From Sphacelaria rigidula (taxonomy: Eukaryota; Phaeophyceae; Sphacelariales), in the NCBI GenBank assembly GCA_964200075.2, contig CAXNAA020000091.1, forward strand, positions 1-28,972: DNA of 28,972 nt, in the 5' to 3' direction. Both the position numbers and the translations under genes were made by a program. Under the pieces are notes generated by a model. The model was not told the DNA's origin. It saw only the letters and a list, made by a program, of their open reading frames with translations, and did no database searches. Of the stretch, positions 1 to 10,600 are shown in pieces. Within the stretch, counting starts at the first letter, position 1. Each line of letters opens with the position of its first letter.

Positions 1-99
1 GATACCTACGTATTGCACGGTATGGGATACCCCGGTAAATACCGGGGGTATGCTCGGTACGGTACCTTACCTACGGTGCCTGTGGAGAATATCAAGGGT

Positions 100-690
100 G
101 TGTTCTGTAGGGTACAGTATGGTTTTCTGTATATCCGGGGTATTTTCCCGGGTGTTTACCGTATCCGACAGTTCTGTGACTTTCGTAAGATTTTCATACC
201 GGTACCCGACAGTTCAGCAAACTCATCAAGACTTTTTTCATACACTTATGCGGTAGTTCTCTTAGTTCTGTAAGCCTCCCGTAGCGTTACTAGGGGCACT
301 TGCATGCTCTTGATAAGATATCCGGTTGCGTGTACGGTTTTCTGTTCACCATCAATACTCTGCCCGACCGTTTCTGTAAGTTCTGTATCGCTCCCATACC
401 CTTACCTGACAGTTCTGTGAGTTCTGTACTCAATTTATACCCATACCCGAAGCACGGGTATATCCTTGAAGAAATACTGTACCCGATTGCTGATACTTGT
501 AAGCCTTCCCTACCGTACCCGACAATTTCTGCAATTTCTGTACGACTTTCATACAGTACCGGTACCCGACAGTTCTGTAAGTTCTGTAAGCCTTCCACAC
601 CTCTACCTGGGGTTAGGTATACCTTTGTAGATATATACCCGATTACAGGTACGAGCACAGGTAGACTTAGTTTCAATCGAAACACAACCT
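100..690. repeat. ~0.6-kb degenerate repeat element, copy 1
   Basis: Begins GTGTTCTGTAGGGTAC and is built from a recurring degenerate motif like ACCCGACAGTTCTGTAAG (about 160, 205, 363, 405, 523 and 565). It aligns along its length with 3661-4303. Anchor pairs include 281/3911 (GTAGCGTTAC) and 361/3991 (CCCGACCG). The ORFs across it share no frame with copy 2, so it looks non-coding. The first 100 bases are similar GGTAC-rich sequence with a small hairpin (CCCCGGTA/TACCGGGG, 30-47). Confidence 0.75.
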
Positions 691-954
691 CATGACCTGA
701 GATTGTAGCTCCCATCAATCGACCCAACCTACTTCCGCCTTTGAGCTTTCAATAGTTTTTTTCTCTTTTCTAAAAGGTCATCATGAGCTTATAATTAATG
801 AAAAGCTCATAATATGCTTGAAGCGCGCATAAAGTTGCGATAAATTAATTTGTGCCTCCTGCAGCCACTTTAGCAGCCGCCCGCAAGCGCTCCATGTGGC
901 GTTACTCGTCACCAGACAGGTTGACAGGCTTCGGGCTCCAGTACTTGCACACGT

Positions 955-1560
955 GGGACAGCTCATGAGCGAGCTCATCTGCGGGCGGTAGCTCACTTGT
1001 AGTCGAACATGTACATGTGAGCTACGTCCGATAGCTCAACAGAAGGTAAACGTGCGCTAATGGGCTACGAGTTAGTAGCTCATCCAGGACAAACATGCGT
1101 AGCTCATGCAGCTCTCATAGCTCACCCAGGGCGAATATGAGCTGATGAGCTACGGGTTGGTAGCTCAACCACGGCAATCGTGCGTAGCTCATGCAGCTCT
1201 CATAGCTCACCCAGGACGAATCTGAGCTGATGTGCTACGGGTTGGTCGCTCAAGTATCGCAAACGTGCGTAGCTCATACAGCTCCCATAGCTCACTTAGG
1301 GCGAATATGAGCTGATGAGCTACGGGTTGATAGCTCACCCAAGGCAAACATGTGCAGCTCATGTAGCTCTCACAGCTCACCCAGGGAAAACATATGTGGA
1401 TGAGCTACGCTCGATAGCTCACCCAAGGCAAACATGTGTAGCTCACGCAGCTCTTGAAGCTCACCTGGGGGAAACATGAGCGGATGAGCTACGCCCGGTA
1501 GCTCACCCCAGGGACACATGGTAGTGGCTCACTCACGTCATATGCCTAGCTCGCCGCTGG
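955..1560. repeat. AGCTCAT minisatellite array 1 (85-bp unit)
   Basis: The block GATGAGCTAC recurs at 1144, 1229 (as GATGTGCTAC), 1314, 1399 and 1483, giving periods of 85, 85, 85 and 84. The consensus unit runs through GGGTTGGTAGCTCACCC, CATGCGTAGCTCATGCAGC and CACCCAGGGCGAATATGAGC. Within each unit TAGCTCATGCAGCTCTCATA is nearly the reverse complement of TATGAGCTGATGAGCTA about 16 bases later, so each unit can fold. Left of about 955 the motif fades into scattered GAGCTCAT words. Confidence 0.88.
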
Positions 1561-1984
1561 CCAACCCCGTGTCGCTCATGATGAAGCATACTTGTTCGAA
1601 CGGTCCGAACGATGGCGCCACAAATCATTAGGTTGTGATGGTTTGCCCCACTCTTTGAGATAGGAAGAAAATAAGCCAACACATATCCTCGTTCGCATGG
1701 TCGGATGGTTGAAAAAAGTAGTGATACTCAGTGTTTACATTAATCAACCGATTCATTTCTTTTGGTCGGTTGGCCGTAACCGTACGAATCCATCTGGTCA
1801 TGCATACGTTTTTCAAGTGAAACTGGAACCGATTCAATAGATTACTTATGCTCGCCATCAAGGGGTCAGCCCTTTGACCGCGAGGGTAGGCAATCTGATA
1901 AATCAGCAAAGTTCACTTTATTTTTCGGATGTGAATGATGCCGATTCAGAGACCCCCCCCCCTGGCGATCAAAGGGATAAGCAA
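1561..1984. other. Unique segment splitting the minisatellite
   Basis: About 420 bp without the AGCTCAT repeat. It begins with a near palindrome (TTCG AACGGTC CGAA, 1593-1607) and ends near a run of ten C's. A 93-codon minus-strand ORF (1909-1628) is open, but I do not recognise it. No flanking duplication marks it clearly as an insertion. Confidence 0.5.
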
Positions 1985-2520
1985 TCGTGGCTCTCATAGC
2001 TCTCATAGCTCATCCAGGGCAAACATGTGTAGCTGATACATCTCTCATAGCTCATCCAGGGCAAACATGTGTAGCTGATACATCTCTCACAGCTCATCCA
2101 GGGCAAACATGTGTAGCTCATGCATCTCTTATAGCTCATACGGGGAAAAAATGCGCAGCTCATGCCGCTCTCATAGCCCACCCAGGGCGAATATGAGCTG
2201 ATGAGCTACGGGTTGGTAGCTCACCAAGGGCAAATATGCGTAGCTCATGCAGCTCCCATAGCTCATCCAGGGCGAATATGAGCTGATGAGCTACGGGTTG
2301 GTAGCTCACCTATCGCAAACGTGCGTAGCTTATACAGCTCCCATACGAGTAGCTCACCCAGGACGAATATGAGCTGATGAGGTACGGGTTGGTAGCTCAT
2401 GTACGGTAAACATGCGTAGCTCATACAGCTCTCGTAGCTCACCCCAAGAAAAACATGCGTAGCTCATGTAGCTCTCATAGCCCACTAGGGAGCTACGCTC
2501 AAAAAGAGCTAGCTCGGGCT
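1985..2520. repeat. AGCTCAT minisatellite array 2 (42-bp and 85-bp units)
   Basis: The left half repeats every 42 bp: AGCTCATCCAGGGC or variants at 2007, 2049, 2091, 2133 and 2175. The right half repeats every 85-91 bp: GATGAGCTAC at 2200, 2285 and about 2376, the last with a 6-bp extra ACGAGT. The 85-bp unit is thus a diverged dimer of the 42-bp one. The 70-codon open frame at 1987-2196, with a 14-residue period, is a by-product of the 42-bp period. Confidence 0.88.
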
Positions 2521-3185
2521 TAGGAAGCTGATCTGTCCGACGTGTGAATACTTGGACCTTCGATGGTCATGTTTCGTGTTCTTATTCTGTTGCGGGTCTG
2601 ATCAGAAAAAACGTTCCACGGTATATTCTATATACGTGGTACTGTGTTGTTTTCGAAAATGTTATTAAGGCTTGTACACTTTTACAACGCACAGCTGTAG
2701 TACAAGCAGCGGCAGCAGTGAAAAGTGATGGTAAGTGATGGTAGCGGTAGAGGAGTCAACAGTGCAGATACCATAGCAGATCCGAAAGAGGTTGAGGTGA
2801 CTGAAGTGCAGACGTCAAGGCCTCTGCCGCGCGACGCTGGAAAAAAAAGTAGGAGAAAAAAAAATTCAAAAGTAAACACTAAAACCTCGAATGCCCAACT
2901 CGTCTTGTCCTCATGCTAGTAGAAGGCGCGCCTCATGGGGGGATATTGCCACAACGCTACAATGAGAACGCGAGTAAGGCGCATAAAGCACGCATATATT
3001 GCGCTCAAACAGGATATAATAAGGCATTGAAAAAATAGCTAATAAAAAAGCTGAACTTCGAGAAAAAATGCGCATACGAAACTCCAGCCTAACCCTACTC
3101 CTTCATTCAACACTACGACACCAACAAAATCCAACGTTGGAAAGTTCTTCAGGTTGGAATCTGGCGGGTTACGAGGTACTGCTAA
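2521..3185. other. No recognisable gene
   Basis: Low-complexity, A-rich patches (2838-2868) and a few short ORFs of about 65 codons on either strand, including a Lys/Arg-rich one ending at 2919. None resembles a known family. It may be the upstream part of the remnant at 3186-3577. Confidence 0.3.
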
Positions 3186-3577
3186 GTGGAAACACGAAAT
3201 ATGAGAAGCACTGCAGACCGTCAGGGTGAGTCACCCCCAGACTCGAGTGGTGGTGGCTCGAGCGGAGGCGGTTCATCTACACCATCAGAGGGGTCAAGTA
3301 GCAAGATTCAGGTCATCGACGTTGATGGTGGGTGTGTGGCGGTCATCAAACCGCAGGCCGTTATCGACATGCACGGCAAAGAGGGAGCTGCTGCCGTAAG
3401 TCGTTGAGGCCGTTGACAATATTGAGGTGCCGAAGGGCTTCCAGCGAGCGGACAGCCGTAAAAGCTCCCCCATGTACTCTCTGAGAGTGTACGTGGAACC
3501 GATAGATGTTGACGATCCCGTGCACATGTACTTCTGCGAGTGTTCGTGTAGTCCTTCTCTGTTGACCCCGTGAAGCC
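3186..3577 (+). pseudogene. Frame-broken Ser/Gly-rich coding remnant
   Basis: The first frame (3186-3407) encodes a Ser/Gly-rich leader (SSGGGSSGGGSSTPSEGSSS) and then an ordered stretch (KIQVIDVDGGCVAVIKPQAV). It stops at 3405-3407. A second frame, open from 3400 to TGA 3574-3576, continues with VEAVDNIEVPKGFQRADS, then KSSPMYSLRVYVEPIDVDD and a Cys-rich end (YFCECSC). The two overlap by a few bases around GCTGCCGTAAGTCG, so one base is gained or two lost there; a GTAAGT at 3396 could instead be a splice donor. I do not recognise the family. A transposase-derived finger region is possible but weakly supported. Confidence 0.4.
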
Positions 3578-3660
3578 GTTCAGAGTGTTCGTGAACTGAC
3601 GTATGTAGTTCGCCCCTCTAGGGACGTAGGTCCCAGCACAGGGGTGATGATACCAACGTT

Positions 3661-4303
3661 GTGTTCTGTAGGGTACGTTTTTCTGTATATCCGGGGTATT
3701 TTCCCGAGTATTTACCTGTGACCATGGAAGGCGTCCGCACCATATGCCCAGTACAGAGTACTGTGCAGATATCGGAACGGTTAATGTGAAGACAACAACA
3801 ACAACAACAATTTGCCGTATCCGACAGTTCTGTGACTTCTGCAAGAGTTTCATACCGGTACCCGAACTGTAAACTCTGTAAGACTTTCGTACCCTTACCC
3901 GAGAGTTCTCGTAGCGTTACTGGGGGCACGGGTATGCTCTTGTTAAGATACCCGGTTGCGGGTACGATTTTCTGTGCAATCTCCATGCTCTACCCGACCG
4001 TTTCTGTGAGTCCTATATGCCTCCCATACGCTTACCTGACAGTTCCGGGAGTCCTATACGGAATGTATACCCTTACCAGGAGCGCGGGTATGCCCTTGAA
4101 AAAGTACCCAATTGCCGGTACGGTTTTCTGTAAGTCTCCCCTACCGTGCCCGACATGTTCTGTAATTTCTCGAAGACTTTCAAACCGGTACCCGACAGTT
4201 TTGTGATTTCTCTAAGATCTTCACACCGGAACCCGACATTTCTGTAAGTTCTGTAAGGAATATCATACCCTACGGAACATACCCGCACCCTACAGAAAAC
4301 AAT
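3661..4303. repeat. ~0.6-kb degenerate repeat element, copy 2
   Basis: Direct-orientation copy of 100-690. It carries a 99-bp segment (3716-3814) absent from copy 1, containing a short hairpin (CAGTA/TACTG) and a (CAA)n run at 3793-3810. Its right end, read on the minus strand (TTTTCTGTAGGGTGC), resembles its left end (TGTTCTGTAGGGTAC), so the element may have short terminal inverted repeats. No clear target-site duplication was seen. Confidence 0.7.
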
Positions 4304-5620
4304 CTTGGAAAATATAACGCGCTGTTTGTACCCGGTGCATTATTGTTCTTTTTCCATGATGGATATATGTAGGCTTGTGTGCCAAGGATGTTACACCGAC
4401 TGTAGTGCTCGAGTTGAAGTAGTCATGTTTTACAGTATCAATTGTATTGAGCCCAGAGAAGAAACCGTCCTAGGGACAGAGATTATCACAATCAGCACGG
4501 ACAGCTGGCGCAGCAGGCGTGGACTGGCGGTGGAGGAATGAGCATGGCGAAGGACGAACATCACCGCTAAGATAGCAAGCGCTTGCAACTCAAAACCTGA
4601 TCCTGTCCGGAAGTGGATGACTAAATTGGTACTGTTTTATCAGAGCTGCGGGCGCCAATCTGTGCATACGAGTACTGTTGCTGACCGTGTCTAGCGTGGT
4701 ACCAGACGATACATGATCACATAACGTGTCACTTTGTAGGTGGGAAAATAGTACTGAATTAGCAAATACTTCGCGAGGCCTCGGGGAAGTGGAAGTTGAT
4801 CAACCGCCAAAATATGCACGTACGAAATCGGGCCGGCCTTACTCTACGTTGATACTGGGAGAAGAGTACCACAACATCCACCCCCGTCGCCATCCGACTG
4901 TTACCATGCCCAGTCTAGAAGTTCTGACTCTGTAACGGGACCTTGACCTCTCGCCCGGTAGCTTTGCAGGGGCCCTTGGAAAAACCCATTGTTTGCTCGA
5001 GAGGCGCTTAACGTCGAGCTGTCGCGCGACTTCGAGCGGGAAGGTTGAGCCCCAAGCCCTCAGATATATTCGTATAACGGGGCGTAAAGGGTGGTCCTTA
5101 GCTGTGTTTTTGGGCGTCGATCCATAACCGGGCGAAGATTTATTACACATCTGGCGGCAGCCGCGACTGCCTGCATGCCCGTTTGATGTCGTACCCCCTC
5201 TGATTATAATTGGATGACAGGTGTTGAGTGAAATCAAAAGCGCAATGCTAATATCTACCATTTCAACGCACGTCGCGCCCTCAGCGCCTTACCCCCGCTG
5301 AAGCTGTGACTTTGACACCTGCCTGTGGTATCAACCAGCATACCCTCGAAGTTTCGGGATCATCAGACACGAGGCGCACTTTGCGTCGATGCGTAACCCT
5401 CGTAAACATATTACTACAAAGCTTCCAGGAGCAAGACTGAGTAGTTATTAGGATATAACGTGCCCCGATAAATACGCATGTCGCAGGCCTTTGCACCATG
5501 TTACCGAAACATCAGAATGCGTACGAGCTGGGTCTACCTAGAAACGGATCTGGAGGTTACAGGCATTGTAGCAGCTCACTCTCGAGAGGTGTGCTTTAAA
5601 ATTCAGTACGGAGAAGTGAG
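4304..5620. other. No recognisable gene; short ORFs only
   Basis: Open frames of 70-140 codons exist on both strands (for example 4305-4541 plus, 4726-4935 plus, 5261-4839 minus) but show no known domain or repeat. A 12-bp palindrome, GCAAGCGCTTGC, lies at 4575-4586. Confidence 0.3.
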
Positions 5621-5624
5621 GGGA

Positions 5625-5670
5625 CATGAAAAAAAAAAAAACAGCCAGGCATTGAGCTTGTTTTTTCATG
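5625..5670. repeat. A-run/T-run hairpin
   Basis: CATGAAAAAA at about 5625 (followed by a longer A run) is the reverse complement of TTTTTTCATG at 5661-5670, with about 25 bases between. The stem is AT-rich and may be only low-complexity sequence. Confidence 0.35.
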
Positions 5671-5783
5671 AGTCAGGCCGTTTCTCACCTCTGGGTTTTT
5701 GGAGGGGGCATTCTGTTCAGTTTCAGGACACTTGACACAGTTTTTGGCGCCCTCACAGGGAATATCGATACCTCATGATTGCA

Positions 5784-6177
5784 TCACTTCACTGAGAGGA
5801 GTTTAGCCCCCCTTTGCCGATTATCTTGGCTCCGAGGCCTCGGATCGAGAACCCAGCTGGAAATAAAATAATATGAAGTCTGCAGGATTCTGTAGTGGTT
5901 TTTCAATATTTCCACGTCGTGCCCACATTTTTTCGATATCCAGCTGGATTTTTGTTCAGAGGTCATTCTCGAAACCTCGGAGCCAAGCGAATCGGTAAAG
6001 TGGGCGAGAATCCTTTCGGTGAGGTGATGACAAGTGTCCAAGACATGTGATGCCAAAATTCCGTGTTCGGGGATCAAAAACTAGGTTGAATGTTACCAAA
6101 CTGAAGAATACGCCCCCCTCCCCGCAGAAGACCAACCGTAAGAAACGGTCACAGGCAGTTTCTTCTGGCAAGCACAA
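5784..6177 (-). other. Two overlapping unrecognised ORFs
   Basis: Minus-strand frames 6077-5784 (97 codons; contains SRMTSEQKSSWISKKCGHDV) and 6177-5956 (73 codons) overlap in different frames. Composition is ordinary. No motif was recognised, and neither frame has a clear start context. They lie just left of the first copy of the 548-bp-spaced direct repeat, and could be a decayed mobile element. Confidence 0.2.
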
Positions 6178-6315
6178 AGCGAATTGCCGATAACCACCTT
6201 TTTGGCCCTTGTGCGTCGTTTTACGCCCTAGAAGAGGACTAAGTGGATGTTGACATCTTGGAATATCTTGCTATATTCGTTGAGACGGTTCCAGGACACC
6301 TTTGCGTTTTCCGCT
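6155..6315. repeat. Diverged direct repeat, copy A
   Basis: Aligns with 6703-6862 at a constant spacing of 548 over GCGTCGTTTTACGCCCT, CTTGGAATATCTTGCTATA and TTGAGACGGTTCCAGGACACC. Both copies carry the same minus-strand frame ending KGVL-PSQ before a TAG, but differences are mostly transitions and do not establish coding. Confidence 0.7.
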
Positions 6316-6702
6316 GGACGCAGTTGTTTCGGCCAAACTTACATTTTCTTGGACGAACCAGATTTTTTGCGAACCCATCGTACACGACCAACCATGCTCA
6401 GAGCAATAACGAGCACTGCTGTTGTTCTTACTACAACAACTATGCCCCTCCACGATGAAAATCGTGCTTACCGGCGCAAGATAGACTATGGTTAGCTTAA
6501 CGGTTTTCGACGTTTAAAATTGACTACGAGCTGGACCAGCCTAAGAACTGATTCAAACTGTGACAGCCACAGATCATCGACGCAGACGGGTTGCGCTAAA
6601 TTCAATACATTGTATCATTTTCAGTCGTTTTAACGTGAGAATGATGTTGATTCACGATGGGCTCTCACCCCCGGTTAGTCCACTCCAGTCTGAGAAGAAT
6701 CA

Positions 6703-6862
6703 AGGCTGCTTCTTACAGCAAACGAAGAGCAATCCCAGTAAACTACTTTTTGGTCCTTCTGCGTCGTTTTACGCCCTGCATGAGGGCTAGGCGGAATTTG
6801 ACTCCCTGGAATACCTTGCTATACTTGTTGAGACGGTTTCAGAACACCTTTGCGTCTCGCCG
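6703..6862. repeat. Diverged direct repeat, copy B
   Basis: Partner of 6155-6315. Similarity ends abruptly after CACCTTTGCGT on the right and fades on the left near TTCTTACAGCAAACGAAG. The sequence between the copies (6316-6702) has no partner and no recognised gene. Confidence 0.7.
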
Positions 6863-6869
6863 AAAAGCC

Positions 6870-7573
6870 CACGTGAACGAGATGTTGATGCACCGAACAG
6901 ACCACATGTGAACGGTTGATCCAAATCTCGACGGAACCAATCCCCACCTCGGCAAATGGACTTCCATTTGCAATGAACTCACAGACAACGACCCATGACC
7001 GTAGCTTGTTGCGAGGAAAAGCTATCTGTTCGCCAAGAACATACTGTACTGCATGATACCGGACTGCTGTTGCTTGCGCATACCACGCACATCGGCGTCA
7101 AAGATCGCCTCGTTACTCGCCCATGACTCGGTTCCTGCCGCTCCCCGGCTTCCCGGCAAATACCGTGCACACCCAACCGCTTCTGAACCAATGTGTACCT
7201 CGGGAAGATACTGAAGCCAGGACCCGATCTTCACTGGTTCTACAGCATATCCTTGTGTGTAACCCTCGAAAGATTATGGTCACCAATTCCGAGCAGATGT
7301 GCGATGTGTGATCGGCCACGGTGGTGGCTAGTGTGCACTTTGTACACCCTTAGTTTGCTAATAATTCGTTAGGGAAGGTGAAACTTGTATGAACATTGGC
7401 TCATATGCAATTACCACCTAGGTCCATGGTGCCAACGGTTGACTGATGACCCAATGATGGTGGCGTCTAATGGAGCGTCACGTGTTTGTAATGACGGCGA
7501 TCGGTCCACGCCCTAAGCTGACCACCCGCGTCGTCTTTTCATAACGTGTGCTTTGTGAATTGACGGGGACAAG
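6870..7573. other. Upstream of first PPR exon; nothing assigned
   Basis: I searched all three plus frames for PPR signatures and found none. A 62-codon ORF (7123-7311) beginning with an ATG is present but unsupported. The last about 60 bases form a plausible 3' splice region for exon 1. Confidence 0.35.
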
Positions 7574-7668
7574 GTGCTTGAGGTGTTGAATCGGTGGGAG
7601 GCTCGAGTCGACAAACTTGACGCCAAGACGTACAACATCGCTTTGTCGGCGTTGGGCAAGTTCGGCCG
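7574..7668 (+). CDS. PPR gene, first recognised exon
   Basis: This exon reads VLEVLNRWEARVDKLDAK, then TYNIALSALGKFGR. It holds the second helix of one PPR motif and the first helix of the next. The acceptor is ACAAG at 7569-7573; it is the first AG after a branch-like GCTGAC (about 7518) and a pyrimidine-rich stretch. An in-frame TGA lies a few codons upstream, so this is not a start exon. The donor is GTGAGA at 7669, leaving phase 2. The codon split by the intron becomes Arg when joined to exon 2, giving GRWREA. Confidence 0.75.
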
Positions 7669-10600
7669 GTGAGACCTTGTCTGGGATGCGGTAGTCCCGG
7701 CGCATCAAATCAAACGTTCAAGCTTCGTACGCATTGCCTACTGCACAAACTTTGTAAACATTGGCCTACAGTTCCACCCTCGGGAAATGACTGCGATGAT
7801 TTGATGTAGAAGTATGGAGTCTTCAGTGGCTTGGGCATCGCGGAGGTATGGTAGCTGTTCGTGATACTTCGGAAGTTGCTTTCGCGTAACGTTTTGATAC
7901 CACCCTACTGTACCGTGTAGTGGCTATTCAAACAGGTGCCAAGTCTGTCGAGTTTATGGTCGATCGCATTACCATGACACCCAGCTTGCTACGTCCCGCA
8001 CCCGAACGACTCGATTGCACTGTGTAGATAGCTGGGGGACTTTGCAGTGTGTACCCGCCTCGTGAAAATCGTCCTTCTTCCCGACGTTCTTGATTATCGA
8101 AACTTTGGGACTTGGCAGATGGCGAGAAGCGATCTCAATTCTCGATCGCATGCGACGAATAGGCGTCCCGCCTGATGTTTACTCCATGAACGGTGCAATC
8201 TCGGCTTGTGGACGGGCGGGAAAGTGGCAACGCGCATTGGATCTGCTCAAAGAGATGGAGGCAGATAGCTCTCGAGTCAAGCCCGATGTTTGCAGCTACA
8301 ATAGTGCGATCAGCGCTTTGGCCACGGCCTGCGTGCGGTAAGATAAATGTGGCGAACATGATACTACCCCCGCCCTCAACTAGAGGTCACTCTGTACGAT
8401 ATGAGCAGTCGACTCGAAGACAAGGAATTTTCATTTTTCGAAGAGATTCGAACTCGCCCACTTCTCAATTATTCTTGATACACCCGCGCGCATGGTATTC
8501 TTGACGTTTATACTGGGACATGACGTCGATGGGCCCCGGTTGTTCTTTCCTTCGCATCTCAACTGTCCTTGACAGATCGGATCAGGCGCTTGCGCTGCTG
8601 ACGAAGATGGAAAGCCGGGGGCTCACACCGGATGTCGTGAGCTACGCCAGCGCCATGCGTGCCTGCGACCGGGCCGGGGAATGGCAGGTGCGTTGTTCAT
8701 GACTCAAGCCGGCTTATATTTTCGCCGACCGTTTCCCGTGCTGTGGACGATCGAGTGGTACGCAGTACACCTGTCACGGTGCGACGATACGGAGAGAGCA
8801 ATGTCGATTGTGTTTCGCCACAGTTGACGGACCAAATAATGTTGTCTACTAGTGTACCAAACGGAATAACGAGGCGCAGAGTGTACTCGCAGACTCCAGA
8901 AGCGTGTGAGTCCACGTTTTGCGGTCGTTTGCATGCCGTCGTCAGTTGCTAAACCCTGTGCCGCCTTCAATTATCTATATCCTTGCTAACAGCGCGCGTT
9001 AGATGTCATGGATACCATGCGAGAGCGGAATGTCGTGCCAAACGTCGTCAGTTACGGGACCGCCATCAGTGCATGCGCTCGATCAGGTATGTTGCCTCCT
9101 CTTGTCTCGTAGTCACCGTTCAGTAGCACCTGGCAGTAGTTTACGTGATGCGGAAGGGCCAAATTTCGGCGATGCTACAGAACGGTGACCATACCTGCGT
9201 TGGTGAGAAACCCTCACTGCTACACTCTCTCGGAGTTTGCGATCTCCAGCGACACGTTTGAGTTTAGCAGCAGTGGCTGTGCTTGTACTAACATCTTGCG
9301 TTTTATCTCTTCCCTCAACAGGATTTCCGTCCCGTACACGTGTAGCGTCTGCGGACTCCGCTCGTGTCGTACCACGCCAACTGGCCATTAACTGCAACTA
9401 CGACGATTTACCTCTGTCCGCAACGAGAATAGCATCGCCTTCGAATAGAATGCATTGCTGATGAACAAACTCCCACCCAGACGTGACCAGGCACGCTGCC
9501 AATCTTATAACGCTACTGCACGCGTCTCGGGTTGTATTCATATTCCCTGCACCCTGCTTAGTGCCGACCTACGCCTTCTTTGAAATTGCGCCCTGTACTG
9601 ACCCAAAGGCCAATGGCAGAAGGCGGTCTCCCTGCTTTCAGAGATGCCTTCGTTTGGGATTATGCCGAACGCCGTTACCTATGGGTCAGCGGTTCACGCG
9701 TGCGTGATGGGCGGCGAAGCGCGGCAGGCGCTAGCCTTACTGGACGAGATGATGGACCGCGGCATCTCTCCGGATGCCGCAGCGTTCACGGCAGGAATGC
9801 GCGCAGTGGATGGGTGGGCGGCCGCGCTCCGACTCCTCGAGACCATGAAACGGCATGTGAGCTTCCAGATGAAAAAATGTCGGGCAGTACATGCGGATGG
9901 AGTCAAAACGGACTTTGAGTACTTGTGCACCCGGTAAAACTGAGTGCTTGCAGCAATAGCCGCGCGTCATGTTGTGCATATTCGGGTGCGGGAGGTCTCT
10001 CCTTCGTCTACTAGTCGATCTGCGTCGTTGCGACGGATGAGCGCTCGAATCACATCCGGCCCTGCCTTCATCTAATCGGCTCACATATGGTCTTTTCGCA
10101 GGGAGTAATGCCCGATATCGTCGCGTACAACGTCGCCTTGAGTGTCGTCGCACGCTGTGGGCGGGATGATGTGGCATTGGCGATGCTGGAGCGGATAAGG
10201 AGAGACGGTGAGATAGTGGTGAAGATTTATATCTAATGTGGATACACTCGGCACTAGCTTCAGTAATACTATTCTGCTCACTCGAACGATAAACGTGACG
10301 ATCGCTCCTACCGCCTTCTTGTTGCAGCTAAATGCCAACGCTTGAGCAGAAGATTCCAGTCCGTTCGGTAAATTCCATGCACCTTTCATGTACGACCGTG
10401 GCTGCCATCTCGTATTTCGGCGGCTTGTACTTGCCACGTGCCCCCAGGCGGTGCAGGTCAATGTTGAGCGGCAGTGTCATCCAGCAACAATCACACCGTT
10501 TATTTGCATCGTGTACTTTTCTAGTACGAATTGCTGCGATTCGCTTGGCAACCGAGACGCGTGTGCCTTCGACCAAAGACCGCACACTTGCTCCTTTTGC

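Noticed and set aside
1987-2196. 70-codon ORF with a 14-residue repeat (LIAHPGQTCVADTS)
   Set aside because: It is the translation of a 42-bp minisatellite; the opposite strand is open too, and the frame is lost where the period changes to 85.
4839-5261. 140-codon minus-strand ORF
   Set aside because: No motif, no neighbouring support, and overlapping frames of similar quality; most likely chance.
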